Position numbers and translations under genes: made by a program. A model generated the notes under the pieces. The model had not been told where the DNA came from. It was given only the letters and a program-made list of their open reading frames with translations, and did not search any database. This document shows positions 36,646-49,447 of a stretch of 64,000 nt of DNA, in pieces. The stretch's first letter is position 1. Each line of letters opens with the position of its first letter. The DNA comes from Lasiosphaeris hirsuta. Its lineage: Eukaryota > Ascomycota > Sordariomycetes > Sordariales > Lasiosphaeriaceae. The stretch is taken from assembly GCA_030549175.1 (NCBI GenBank), contig JAUKUA010000006.1, forward strand, positions 1,054,001 through 1,118,000, written 5' to 3'.

Positions 36646-38589
36646 TTAGCCCGAGGTAGTCGACCGTCGCCATATCATAAAGGCGGCCAGAGCCGCACAT
36701 GTTGTAGCACCCAGCGCCATGTAGAGGCTAGTGCGGTCTGCAGGTGGCTCTTCACTCTTGGGGAAGGCCGTGCTCGGGTTTGTAGCGGCCTCAGCCAAAG
36801 CAACAAACAGCTCGCTAATGCTGTTCCAGGTGACGCTGACGTGCAGGGGGGCGTTCATGTTGATTGCCGATGTGTAAGCGTCAGGCTGCAGCTCGCTGCG
36901 CTGCGTCGTCTTGTCGCGGTCTGCCTTGAGCGCGGTATAGATGGCTGGTAGCTCATCTAGCTGGGCGTACTTCTTGCGTAGTTCGACGATGTGGGAGAAC
37001 GAGTCGGGCTCTGACGAGTCGTACGCGTAGCATATCAAGTCGCATGCGTCTAGCTTGACTTGGTTTTCCAAAATCGCAGGCTCCAGTTCCCCAAGCTCCT
37101 CGAGAATCAGATAACATTGCTTTCCCCCATGCAGCTCAACGCTATTAACCGCCCGTCGGGGCTTGATAGTGGGGTGGTAGAGGGAATCGAAGGGACGGTT
37201 GAGGAATGAGTCGAGGAGGGAGGATTTGCCAGCTCCAGAGGAGCCCAGCAGGTAACATAGAACGACGTTACGTTCAACCCGGCCGGGCCGACGCCTCCTC
37301 TTTCTCGGCTTTGTTATCTTCAAAGCGGCTGTTGTGAGGTTGCGACTATTGGGAGCCTCAAACCCGAGGTACGCCAAATATTCCAACGTGATTTTGGGTT
37401 CCAAGAATGTTGTCATGCTCCACTGCGCGAGCCAACCCTGGAGGGTTATGTGGCCTGCCTCGTTGCGAACTGTTGATGACGGAAAGGCCATCTCTGACCA
37501 TGACGAGGGCAGCCCTGGAGTCGGAGCAAATAAGGCTGTCAACTCCTGGTCATTAAGGCCGCCGTCGTTGTCCTTGTCAAAGGTCAAGAAAAGGTCCATG
37601 AAGAAACGATACCCTGCCGGGCTGAGCTCTGCTGAGGCATAATCGGGGACCTCAAAGCGTGGGTGTAGGAAGTTGTCTTCCAAGCTGAGGCTGTCGGTAT
37701 AATGGTGTTTCCGGAGAATGATCCAAATCGTTTCATGTCGTCCCTTTTCTGCATATAACTTATTCAGCTGCAGGAACCCCCGCTGGTCTATCCCTCTTTC
37801 TGTGGCTGAGCCCGGAACTGCTTTCCCAACTGTCTGCTTGATGTTATCCAGCTCCTCGGGAAGTAGTGGCTTCTCAAAAGACTTCTCTTGAAAGTCACGC
37901 ATCTCCTGGTCATTTAAATATCCGTCCTGATCTTTGTCACACAGGTAAAAGATTCGTTTCAGCGCCTCAACACATGCGGGCTTCAGCTGGCCCTCTTTGT
38001 GGTCATATAGAGGGGCGATGGGATGGGTCACGGCCTTTTGGCAGAGGTAGAAGACCTCGACGACGTTTCGGTGCTCCTTAGCGCTGGACCGGATGCACGA
38101 GTCAATCTCCCTGAACTCGGCCATGACAGGGAGCATCTCCTCTTCAACGACTTGTGCAAAGCTGCCCTCCGCCGTGAGATCCGACTTGTTGGCACACAGC
38201 ACTACGGGAACGTTGACACCGAGTGAGCGGAAATAGGGCATCCAAAACAGAGCAACGCGCTCGTAGCTGTAGTGATCCGAATAGACAAGGAGGATAACAT
38301 TGGACTTGCGAATTTCCTTGCGCAGGGTAGTTCGATCTTGGGGTCGAGCTGAGGTATCGACAATGGTGGTTGTGACATTTTCGGTGCCAATGGTCGGGGG
38401 AATGGTAATCTGGGGTAGAACGGATTGAATCTTGTTGGCAACAAAGACGTCTTTGACCAGCGAGGCGATCAAACTTGACTTGCCAGTGCCCTCGTCACCG
38501 CAGACGCAGATGCGAACCGCTGTGGATTGATTCTGTTAGTTCATGATTCCATTCTTGGCAGCGCGTTTGGTTTCCGTACCAGTAGCCAT
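36646..38589 (-). CDS. GEM1: Mitochondrial Rho GTPase Gem1/Miro
   Basis: Outer-mitochondrial-membrane GTPase that couples calcium sensing to mitochondrial distribution and, in fungi, to ER-mitochondria contact sites. Minus-strand exons are 38589-38580 (10 nt, MAT plus one base) and 38519-36646, giving 627 aa. Architecture: N-terminal Rho-like GTPase with P-loop GDEGTGKSS at about residues 11-19 and LCANKSDL; an EF-hand [12 protein letters not shown] near 195; a second EF-hand [12 protein letters not shown] near 317; a C-terminal GTPase with GSSGAGKSS near 430; and a tail anchor [20 protein letters not shown] at the extreme C-terminus. Length and order match Miro proteins. The tiny first exon is required for the start Met and the first beta strand ([14 protein letters not shown]). 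Confidence 0.96.
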
Positions 38590-40121
38590 GATGATGGATG
38601 TTAACGACTCGCAAGTTATTTATCCCAGTGCCATGTTTGTCAAAGGTTGCTATCGGTATCGGTGTCGATATCAATGTCACTCTATCACCGTAGAAGTCGA
38701 CTTCGGAGCCCCGTCGCCGTCTGGACACTGCTGATGGAATAGTCGGTGGATTTTTGCTGTCGGGCACCGAGATGATGCTTCAGCGGCAATAAACGCTACA
38801 GCAATATTCAATTGAGGGTGCTGCGGCAGCTCCAGCGGTGGTGTCGAAGTTGCCGTCAGGCCATGGCCTCCATCAACGCAGTTGGCCGACGTGTTGGGGT
38901 CGAGTGGCTCGAGGTTGGCCAGCTGCACAGCTAGCCATCTTTTTCTGGGCGCTAGCTTCCGAGGCCCCGCCTTTTAAACTCGTTGCGGCGATTGGATAAT
39001 CACTCATCGCTCAGCCAAAGCCATGCCTTCGCAGCTGGGTTACGTGTTGCCGGGACTCAACGCCAGCACAGAGCGACGCAATAGAGAACTTGAAGTGCAT
39101 TTGGCTATCCTGCCCTGAAGAAGAATTTCATGCTTGTAGTTCAGAGCCACAGCGCAACCATAAACAGCCCCACCGTCTAGGTTCCCCAAACAGCCGTTTC
39201 CTTAGCGCCCCTCTTCTATGCTCTACCCCTTGGTGCACGGATGCATTAGCTCATTCGATGCTGCCACGATTGGAGAAACAGCTCGGCAACGACAGGAGAC
39301 ATCAGCTTGAAATAGCCACTCGATGTCAAGCAATCGCCTGTCAAACTTGAGTCGTGGGTGCCATAACCCATTGATGTTGCGAGGACAAAGATGGTCTCTG
39401 CCATCTAGTTAGCTATTTGTATTTATCAGAGCTGAACAGCTGGGGAAACCCAGCAATTAACCAAGTATCAGCACCGTCAACGGCTTCCGCTACCCCACAT
39501 TATCGAACGTCTCTCGTCTCGTTCCCTCGTCCCGGGACCCAGGGCCAGCTCCCGTCCTTCCTGGTTTCGCGGTTCTAACGCTCCTATTGTCAGCACGATG
39601 CACCCTTGTGCTTGCACCGAACTCCCTCGCATAAGACACGGTCCCTGCTCTCCTGTTGGCTCTTATTAGTTGCCACAGTCAGGTACACTAGGTGGCCTTT
39701 GCCTAGCTCCCGGTTGTGTCGTCGCAACTCGATCACAAGTCTATATTCAACGTCGCCGCCGCCTTGCGAGGATTGGCGGACTGCGCAACCACCACCAGCG
39801 CCGCTCGTTTATTTTTGCGCCTTGTGCGCCCTCGGCCGCTGATTCCAGCTGCACGTCGCCAGCAGCAGCGATCCGATAAGGTAGCAGGGGATATCGCCAA
39901 GCAGCCGACCTGGCCACTCCCCTCCCCCCGCGCTGTGCGTGGTGCTGGACGCGCCCCCCCTTCCCTCTTTGAGCCAAGTACGGCTAGCACGACCTCGTCG
40001 CAGCCGCCACCATGTTGTAAGAGAATCAATAATTACATACTCAACAGAAAGAAGCAACGAGGCTATCTGCGCCCGAGTCGCTGTCAGGGCCAATTGCGCC
40101 ATACTGCGTACGTTGAGGCTG
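38590..40121. promoter_or_regulatory. Divergent region between GEM1 and creC, including the creC 5' leader
   Basis: About 1.5 kb between divergent start codons, containing both promoters. Several short upstream ATG frames lie at 39606-40020 in what may be the creC leader, but the transcription start is unknown. No other gene is recognised. Confidence 0.45.
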
Positions 40122-42429
40122 ATGGATTTCCGCAGTGTTCTCCCTCCTCCCCCGAGATATCAGACCCAGGCCTCCTACAATGCCGCCCTCGGCGTTGGCC
40201 AGGTCGTGCCCATGATTGAGACCAACAACGTCCTCACCAGCCCCTCGGGGCCCGAGTTCCAATTCCTTGTCGGCGAGGGTGAGCTTCCCCACCCCTATTC
40301 CGCCGTTCGCACCCCTCCTAAGTGTGCCCTGTCCACAATCTAGGTCTCTACGTCCTGAAGGAAGACCTCCATCTTGCGACTCCTCCGCCGCACCCCTCGG
40401 AAGCCCCCATCATCAACCCGAACCCACTCACGACAACCCCCCAACCAGCTACAGCCGGTACCACACTGTCGCTACTCAGCCTCGATGTGCGCCCGCTACC
40501 GCCTGCCTTCTATAACACCTCGGCGCGCTCCGGCGGCGTGCAGCAGAGCATTCAGGAGCATCCCGATGAGAGCAAGTCATCGACCGAGGCGCGCGAGAGT
40601 AGCGAGGCTGGAGGAGGACCCATCAACTCAAGCGATGTCCCTCCCGCTTCGTCCAACGCCCCGGCTTTTGGGGAGGGCAATGCGCTCCTGGCATCGCCCA
40701 ATACCAAAGATGCAAATAAGCGACGAAAACCCAAAAATAACATGACCAAGAGCAACTCTTCCTTTATATCGAGAGTCATTGTCCACGAGACACTGAACAA
40801 GCGACTGCAAGACCGGCCTAGCGACGGATTATTTGCCTTTGGCAACATAAACAGGGCCTTCCAATGGATAGATCTGTCATCTCCGGCCAAGGTGAGGGAA
40901 TATAGATGGCCAATGGATTGGTTGGAGGTGCTGACCTTGACTAGGCCGAATATCTAACCAAAATCTTGTTCACAAAGGCACACTGCCTCTGTCATGATGT
41001 GAATAAGCTAACCAAGAGCCCGTCACATATCGACGTCATTATGGGGTTCTCAACCGGCGAGATCATATGGTGGGATCCAATATCACAGCGATACACACGG
41101 CTTAATAAGAATGTATGATGTAACCCCCAGCTCGTATGCAGCAACGTTGTCGGTAGCCGAGAGCTTACTCAAAGCTGTAGGGCATTATCAATGGAACGCC
41201 TGTTTCCGAGATTAGGTGGATACCTGGCTCGGAGCACCTCTTTCTATCAGCCCACATGGATGGGTCACTAGTGGTGTATAACAAGGAAAAGGAGGATGCC
41301 ATCTTCTCGCCCGAGGAGGACGAAACACCCAAGTTGAATGGCGAGACACAAAGCGCCAACGGTGTGAACCATTCATCCCAGATACAGATCAACAAATCCG
41401 TTCACTCAAAGTATCAAAAGACGAACCCGGTGGCGGTCTGGAAACTATCCAACCATCGTATTAACGCCTTCGCGTTTTCCCCGGATAACCGACACGTTGC
41501 TGTTGTTTCCGAGGATGGCTCGCTACGCATCATTGACTACTTGAAGGAACAGTAAGAAGTCCTCCGAAAGAATTGTCCCTGGGTTTCAAAGGGGAAAAAT
41601 ATGCTCATAATCGGCCAGGTTGCTTGATCTATTTTACTCGTATTATGGAGGCCTCACATGTGTGTGCTGGTCACCCGACGGAAAGTATGTCCTCACTGGC
41701 GGCCAGGACGACCTCATCTCGATTTGGTGCCCATCCGAGTCGGCGCTCATTGCCCGGTGTCAGGGGCACCACTCCTGGGTGACGTCAGTCGCTTTTGACC
41801 CGTGGCGATGTGACGACAAAAACTACCGGTTTGGCAGTGTCGGCGAGGATTGCAGAATATGCTTGTGGGATTTCAGTGTGGGCATGCTACACCGCCCTAA
41901 GGCTGTACGTCAAGTTCCTCAATAGCATGTGATTTTTGGTTGATAGCATACTGACGTTTTTGGAGCAGGCTTCCGTGCGACAGAGGGGCTCGGTTTCGTC
42001 TCGTCTGGCATCGTTGCAAAGAGCCGAGACTCAGGGGACTTCGACGAGTAGGTTGCGTTCGGACTCGAATCTCTCGGCTGGCGAGGCGGAGGGTGAGAAG
42101 GTGTTCCCGCATGCTGTATCGCCGAGAGCCAGCACGCCAATCTTGCCACCTGTTTTGGTATTTGCTCTTCGGATAGCCTTGGAGGGGTTTCACGGGCTGA
42201 CTTCCTGCAGAGCAAAACTGTTGATGACGACCCCTTGTGCTGGGTTGACTTTACCCAGGATGCGATTATCACAAGCTGTAAATCAGGTACGTTGCAGCAG
42301 CGAGTTTGGAATTTTCAAAAGGCGATGTTGAGCTAATTTCGGGATGTAACAATAGGACATGTAAGGACTTGGAATCGGCCGTCGGACGTCTCACCCCAAG
42401 TGGATGAGAAGGTAGAGTCGGTACCATGA
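40122..42429 (+). CDS. creC: WD40-repeat protein CreC (partner of the CreB deubiquitinase in carbon catabolite repression)
   Basis: CreC stabilises and assists the CreB ubiquitin protease, a component of glucose repression genetically linked to the CreA repressor. Exons are 40122-40278, 40344-40891, 40945-41112, 41181-41551, 41619-41904, 41969-42157, 42211-42286 and 42356-42429, giving 622 aa. The N-terminal region has VLPPPPRYQ and the highly conserved [18 protein letters not shown] Ser/Asn-rich linker follows. The WD repeats are recognisable as [86 protein letters not shown] plus [10 protein letters not shown], and a last one with [16 protein letters not shown]. Seven introns, each restoring the repeat register, support the model. 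The family call is firm; the molecular partnership is from the Aspergillus work. Confidence 0.93.
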
Positions 42430-45400
42430 TCAGATAGGGGCAAAAGCATAGCTACGCATATAGGCGACCGGCTATGAAGACATGCAAAAACCTGTTCTCG
42501 TCCTCTAGTTTGATAGAACAAGGGGCCATAGATATCCAATGGACATAGAGAATGTCGGATTTGTGTCAACAGCAGGGTGCATACTTGCGCAACTAAACAA
42601 GCACTTTGGATGAAGGCCGATACGTAGCTCGGGTGGTCCACCATGTAAGCGGTGCATACGCCTTGCATATACGCTGTACATGCTATGTGACGTAAATCCA
42701 CATTTCTCTCTCCTCCTCCTTGTCCGCATGGGTTCGCCTGCATGGGATCCAGAGCCATGGCACATCTGTTTCCTATAGATGAGACCTACAGCAAGCCAGC
42801 TATCTTTAGGGGTTGGAAGTGTTTGACGAAGGGGTTCGGCTCGTTCGGGACGATGCGCTCTACCCCACTGGCTGGATTACTGCGGTTCCATTAGGACGAG
42901 CAAACATCTCCGTCTCTTTGATTTCCTCTGCTTCGCATGAACGCGGAATAGCTTCAAGACTCCCATGCATGTTTATTTTCACCAAGTATATAGGTCGGCT
43001 TTTTTCGGTGTCCATTTCTCGGCGTCTCTTCCTGGAGAGATGCAGGTTGCGCGGGAAGCGGCCGAAGAAGATGCTTGTTTTATGTGTAGGGCTGAGCGGA
43101 AAACCCGAGAAAATCTCTCTTGTTCTCACGCTGCCCGCCTGGGAATATGCCGGAAAAGGGGCTCAGGGGGCGGGATTGAGCTTCTCGAAACTTCAAAGGT
43201 GGATACCTAGAACCCACCATCGGCCGGCACTATGTATGTGGCGTGATATGCCATTGTTTCGCTAAAGCTCGGGATCGCAAAAAAGAGAACGGCAATAGGA
43301 AAAATCTGATTTCCAGTGTGACTCAACCGAAGCGTTGGGCCTCAACAATAGCAGGTTGAAAGCGACGGCGACCCTCTTTTCCTACAGCCGTTGATAAGAA
43401 CAAAGAACCCCTGAGGCTCGGGAGGTGAGGATACGGTCGGGCATCCAATAGGGGCGCCGGGAATGGTAGCCGACCTTCGGAGGCTAAAAAACCAGTAACG
43501 GACGAGGTTGCGAGTTTTTTTCGTGATTGCTCGAATTGGTGACGGTCCGCCAGGGCTGTGGTGCAATCGACTGAAAGGGCAGTCCCGCGGCCATTCGCGT
43601 ATCAACACTAGACGTAACGCTATAAACTGGTGTCCATCATGTCATGATGGGTATGGTGACGTTGTGACGTTCACATGGCTCGGTTTGGGGTTTGCATGAG
43701 GCGATAAACCGCCGATCGACGCTCTAGGCCTAGTAATGTGGTTTGCTTGTCGGCATCACACAGGGCCTGGTCTGGAAATCTAGAAAGAGGTTCTTCGAAA
43801 GAAGTGGAACGGCTTTGGTTGCCTGGTCCTGATACGCACTAATAGGTTCAAAAAGGTTGCACAAGGTTTGACCTACTGAGTACGGAGCAGCAGGTAGTGA
43901 GGGTGTGAGGTACGGCGCTACTGCGCCGTCAACGTTGGCAAGGGCTGGCGTTGACGAGAGACCCAAAGACCCAAACAAGGGTGTTTTCGCCTGTCAAATC
44001 TCAAGCGATCGCTGTGGCGGCCGATCATCTCCGGCTGCCGACGGGAACGGGTTCGATATCCTTGACCACATCTTGCGCACTTTGATACCTTCAGGTACTT
44101 GCGCCCGCTGTCTCGCAATCGGCTTGAGCGTCCTCGCTTGCGCACGTAAGTGATGTCTTCTCGAGGAGAGGAAGGGGCGGAGTAGCCCGTTTACTTGCAC
44201 TCCGCGAAACGCTTTCGTCCCAGCATATTTTTCGGCTGCTGGTCAGCAGGCGGTTTACCTGTATTTGTGGCTGCATGTCCCGAGTCACTCGGCGCGGACC
44301 TCCTGCTTCAAGACAACTACGGCGCATCCCCAGCGCTCAGGTGACAGAGCCGCTTGGCATACCACAAAAAACCATTTCAAGGCTCGCCGCTGCTGCCAGA
44401 CCCGCTGCGGTCGCTACCGCTTCCAGACGACCATGGGCGATCATGAAATGGGAAGGCCGCCCTCAGCCGAACCAGAAACCCGAAATCGGTGAGTGGAAAG
44501 GGTTCTCGTACATTTGTACGCATTGGCGGTGCGCAAAGGTATTCAAGGGTGTGCCCACCTTCCCGGTTCGGCACTCTTCTCGATCCTGTATGGGTGGGGG
44601 CGCAATCTAGACTACCTGAGCCCTGTGGTCTTTTTTGGGATATGGCGGCTTGGGATGTCGAGATGTCTGGCCCGAGTTGCCAGCTGAGCCGGACATGTGC
44701 TGTAGCTCTCAGCCCGAAGAGGCAACTTGATGGGATGGGAGCTCTAAGCCGAGCATCCCCAGACTCAACGACGCCTTCGCGGGCTCTCAAGCACGCAAGC
44801 ACGCAGGATCCCCAGATCCCCAGAGTGATGCAGCCAGCCAGCCAGCCATGTTGGCTTGGCGCAGAACCCTAAAGGGCTCTATCGTGGTTACACGTGTTGA
44901 GGCATTGACTAATCCTTTCAGCTTGAGACATCCGTGGCCACTCACAACCATTTGGTGTTTTGTTGGCACCCCACGCCGTTCCCAACTGGTCTTCTGTCGT
45001 TTCGCCTTCTTCCTTTCTTTTCCCAGCCATGGCAGTTGAGGCCCCTTAGTAACACCTGCCCAGGTGCCCCCACTTGCTTAGCTCCCCTCGAGCTAGTCCA
45101 CACTAGTCTAGTGCGGCGCGCCTTTTCAGGCGTTCCACTTCCGCTATCGCACGACTCACTCACGTTGCTGCTGACCCCACCATCTTACATGCGGCCAGTA
45201 GTGACATTTGGGACAGGACACGGCCAACCCCAAAGAAAATCAACGTGTAACGCGGGTTGGCCTCATGAACCACCCAAAGGGGTACTTGTCAGTACATGCC
45301 TCCCACGCATCATTGACATCCTCTGCATGAGCTGGGTACGCTGCATCCCACCATTGCCTATGTTCTCCGTTCCCAGATGCGCGGTGGCCAGTGAGATCAG

Positions 45401-45931
45401 TGAGACTAGTCAGGCCCCCCCCTGGTTACCTAGTCCTCTGGACTTGTCACCTCAGCCTCTGATTAAGGCCCTGCAGGGTACTCCTGTGTAAGTGCGGCCT
45501 GTGCTGTTCAAAGGTGCGACTGGATCCCTTGCTGTCCGCCTGCTTTTGCGGATCCCAGACCCGCATCTTGTCATTCTTTTCTTTTCCTCACCTACCTAAA
45601 CCTAGATGCAAGATTGACAATTCTCTCTCTTGCCCACTGTTTTTTTTTTCTTCCCGCAATCCCTATCGCTGCGAACAAACCTCGCCCAACATCGCCGAGA
45701 CGACGGTGTACTCGACTCGACACACATACCTATCCCCATCAACGACCTGTTGCGCACTCCACCAGCAACAGCTGTCTGTCCATCCTCTGCCGCCCAACAT
45801 ATGGTCCGGATATTCATTGGGTAGAAGGTAGATGGTAGGCATAAAACGGCATACTTTCTGCAATATCTCCTCTGGCACCTTCTAGGCCATCTCTCGATCG
45901 CCAGTACCTTCCCGCCTTCCGCAGCTCGGCA
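42430..45931. other. 3.5-kb spacer between creC and creD, no gene recognised
   Basis: Short frames on both strands lack domains or convincing splicing. The region near 45590-45660 is pyrimidine-rich, including a T-tract, as often seen before fungal transcription starts, and is likely the creD promoter and leader. Confidence 0.45.
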
Positions 45932-47942
45932 ATGCCGTCCTTTCCAAACCCCTTCACCTCGGTGACCGGAAGAAGTTCCTGTACCCTGTTCGAGATCCGG
46001 TACGTCTTGTTTGTTTACTGCAGATGCTAGCTCCTCTAGAGACTAACAGTTACGGTGTTGCAGGCTCGACAATGACTTCCTTGTTTTTCGGGGCAGTGAG
46101 CACGAATCATCGGGTCAGCTTTTAAAGGGCACTCTCGTCTTGTGTCTGTCGTCGCCGCTTAAAATCGAGGATATCCACTTGCGATTGACAGGAGAGCTGC
46201 ATTTCGGGTACGAACCGGCCCCCAATTGGCAACACTGATGTCGAGAAAAGCTAACAGACTCGGGTAGCTGGACCGACTCGAGAGTGACTCCCACTGGGAT
46301 ATCAAACCAGAAAGTTGACAAAACTACCACAATATTTGCGCACAGGTGGAAGCCATTTGCTGGTATCGGCGCACAAGACTCAACATCGCTGTCGAGTACC
46401 GCGGTAGCCAACACCAAAGGCGTCACACTGCCAGCGGGAAACTACGAATGGCCCTTCGAACTAATGCTCCCAGGATGCACAACCGAGAGTGTCGAGGGCA
46501 TTCGCGAGGCTAGAATTACCTACAAGCTGAAAGCTACAGTGGCACGAGGAAAACTGGCATACGACCTGCACGCTTGGAAGCGACTGCGCATCATACGAAC
46601 GCTCGAGTCCTCGGCTCTCGAGTTTCTCCATGCTATGAGTGTCGAGAACATCTGGCCTAACAAGATAGAGTACTCAATTGTGGTCCCTCAAAAGGCAGTT
46701 GTCTTTGGCAGCTCCATTCCACTCGAAACGAGGTTCACCCCGCTCCTGAAGGGCCTGGAACTGGGCGATGTTACAATCCGATTGATGGAAGTACACGACA
46801 TCATCCTTCAGTCGCTAACGGGCCAGACCGTTAAGGAGCACAAAAAGGAAAGAGAAGTCCACACGTGGATAATTCCTATGAGCAGAGAGGAGCATTGGCA
46901 GAACTTGATTGATGACAGTGGCCAGGAGGGCTGGGTCATGAATACGTCACTTGATCTGCCAAGGACGCTCGGCAAATGCATCCAGGACGTAAATGCGCTG
47001 GGAATCAAGATACGACATAAGTTAAAGCTGGTCGTGGCGCTCAAGAACCCTGACGGGCATGTCTCTGAGCTTCGCGCAACACTTCCAGTAACGATATTCA
47101 TCTCGCCAAACATGCCCCTGGACGAAGAAGGCAACCTCGTACGACAGTTGCCCGTCGGCGCCACCAACGAGGAGGTAGCCGCAATTGCGCCGCCAGGCTA
47201 TGGCGAGCATGTACTCGACCAGCTCTATGAAGATATTGAGCCCAGCGGGCTGCAGACACCAGGCATTCAGTCTGGCTTCAGCAGTCCCCTCAACGGTCAC
47301 TCGCGTTCAGGTTCAAGCGAAAATTTGGCGGCCATGCTCAGCATGGCGGTTACACCAGCCGCGCTTTCGTCTAGGCTACAAAACATGGCTTTGGATCCGT
47401 CGCATCGGAATAATTCACACAATTCCATGAATATGGTTGCATCGAGCACGACAGCAGGACGGGTGTCGGGGGGCGGCACTCCCCGCCACCATGACAGCCC
47501 GCAAAGCTCAGCTCCTCCGTCGGCACCTCTCACCCGACAAAACAGTGATGAGCACGCATCTGGGGCAGACTCGCCAGAGCATCTAGACATCACCGAAATA
47601 ACCGAACTCAGCAAGGTTCCCAGCTACCAAACGGCCGTCAAGACACCAGTTCGGGCGATTGTTCACACGGCGGGGTTTTCACTCCCGGATTACCAGACAG
47701 CAATGAGCGCGCCGGGATCGCCACTCGCCGACGGCACACAGGTCGATCCGTTGGCGACGGTAACCGAAGGACAGCATGAGCCAACACGGCCCCAGGCCAG
47801 CAGTCCCACTCGTCGTAGATCGACATTGCGACGGCGACAGTTATCCATAGGGTTTCCGTTCCCGAATGCCTTCTATACCCACGGAGAATCGGATGAACAA
47901 CGCCGACTACACCTGATTCAAGCTCGCGAGCGAGTGGCTTAG
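45932..47942 (+). CDS. creD: Arrestin-domain protein CreD (ubiquitin-ligase adaptor, carbon catabolite repression)
   Basis: Alpha-arrestin related to yeast Rod1/Rog3. In Aspergillus CreD binds the Nedd4-type ligase HulA and opposes CreB/CreC, directing ubiquitination of permeases. Exons are 45932-45999, 46064-46207 and 46268-47942, giving 628 aa. The arrestin N-lobe covers about residues 20-160 (LFEIRLDNDFLVFRGSEHES, LPAGNYEWPFELMLPG, ITYKLKATVARG). The C-lobe follows to about 345 (YSIVVPQKAVVFGSSIPLET, VTIRLMEVHDI). A PPGY motif at about 379-382 is a classic WW-domain (PY) binding site for HECT ligases, and SYQTA and LPDYQTA further down may be additional ligase-binding variants. The C-terminal third is Ser/Pro-rich and probably phosphorylated. 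Intron 2's acceptor (ctcgggtag) restores HFGWTDSRVTPTG. Confidence in the orthology is high from length and motif order. Confidence 0.92.
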
Positions 47943-49447
47943 GGAGCCTTCAGACCGTGTAATCGGCATCATCCATAATCTCTTTTTCCTTTGTTTTGTA
48001 ACAACAACCATTCTCTCCTTGCTTTGCATATTGGCGTTGATGGACGGAGGCGAGTCGGCATTTTAGTTGGTTTGGGCTGGGCTTACAACTACACCTTTTC
48101 GGCATAAAGTCTAAAGGCGAACGGTAATAGATGGCGGGTGGTTGGCGTTGGCGAGCACCGGAGCGAACACACATCCACTGAACCTTGTGAAAGAGAAATG
48201 AGACGGGCCAAGAAGGCCCCGGACGCCTATATTTGATATTATTTGATACCCTTTTCACAAGAAGGCAACAATGGAAAACGAGCGAGAAGGCACATTGAGG
48301 CCTTATACCTCGCATTGACAACACCAAATTGCAGCCTGTTTGTTTTTGGCTTTTTTTGGCTTTTTTTTCCATAGCTTAGTGACCCTACTTGGTGGCTGGG
48401 CCTTGGAGAGGCCCATGGTCATCCTGGTCCAGCTGACGGGGTTCAGCGAATACAGAAAATTCTCGCGGGCCGAAACCGCATTTGAAACCAAAAAAAAGTG
48501 GTGGCGCCTTGAGAACCAGTCTCGCCTGCCTGGTAAAACAAACCGGATTAGCGTAGTGTCGCGATAAGGCTTCCATCGACTCAGCTCACAAGATTCCAGA
48601 GAGCGGTTTTTGATTGCAGCCCAGCTCATCTCGCATTGCTACCCCGCGGGATCACCTCATTGGGAATTCTGTGCCAATTACGTCATCTTCAAGGCTGCCT
48701 ACCCCTCTATGGGAAGCGTAACAGACCCAATGAATAAGAGACAGACACGACAGACTGCAGCAGATAGACAGATATGAGACAAACACGAATAGCTCCAGCT
48801 GGGATTTCCCTGGAAATCTAATAGTTTATGGCTTTTTCGCAGCAGTCGCGCTCCACTAGGTCCAATTGATCAGTGCTCAGGCATGTGAGGGGAAGCTGCC
48901 CGCTGCCTTTGACGAAGACCCCTCCTTCCTCCCCTGTCCTTGCCCCGCAGTCTAGCCAGCCTAGGTAAGTTACGTCATGTCATGAGCTTGGTGGGTGCGA
49001 TCTCCAGCAGGGATGATAAGCCCAGACTCGATCTCTATTCGCGCTTGACATGAACCCTTATGAAACCCACTTCGACAATCATCCGATTCGACTTCTGTCG
49101 CAAGCGGCCTCCTTTGCCGTAGTTAGATTGGGCCTAACAAGGTACAAGTAGCCTGTTTTCGCTATTTTTTGGTCGCACTTCCTCCCACCCCATGATCTCA
49201 TCTATTCTGTCGACCGAACTCTAGACGTCACATCCATCATATGTAAGGGCAGGCTTTATATGTGCACATTCCCCACCATCATCAGACGAACCGTTGTTAT
49301 TATCGTATGGGGCATCCCGAATCGTCCCTAATTCCCTCGAAGCTACCCCACAAGTACCCATTTCTAGAATAAAAACCCGTTACATCCGTCAAAACGGCGT
49401 CGACACAGAAACTCCGTATTTTCTCCCGCAAAAGCACAGACGCTACC
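47943..49447. other. Intergenic between creD and the Slm1-like gene, with a possible uORF
   Basis: About 1.5 kb. The first few hundred bases should be the creD 3' UTR and the last few hundred the promoter and leader of the Slm1-like gene. A short upstream ORF is listed separately. No other gene is recognised. Confidence 0.5.
49307..49372 (+). promoter_or_regulatory. Possible upstream ORF (21 codons) in the leader of the Slm1-like gene
   Basis: An ATG at 49307 opens a short frame, MGHPESSLIPSKLPHKYPFL then E and TAA, that ends 75 bases before the main ATG at 49448. If the transcript starts upstream of 49307 it would be scanned first and could dampen translation. The transcription start is unknown. 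Confidence 0.3.
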
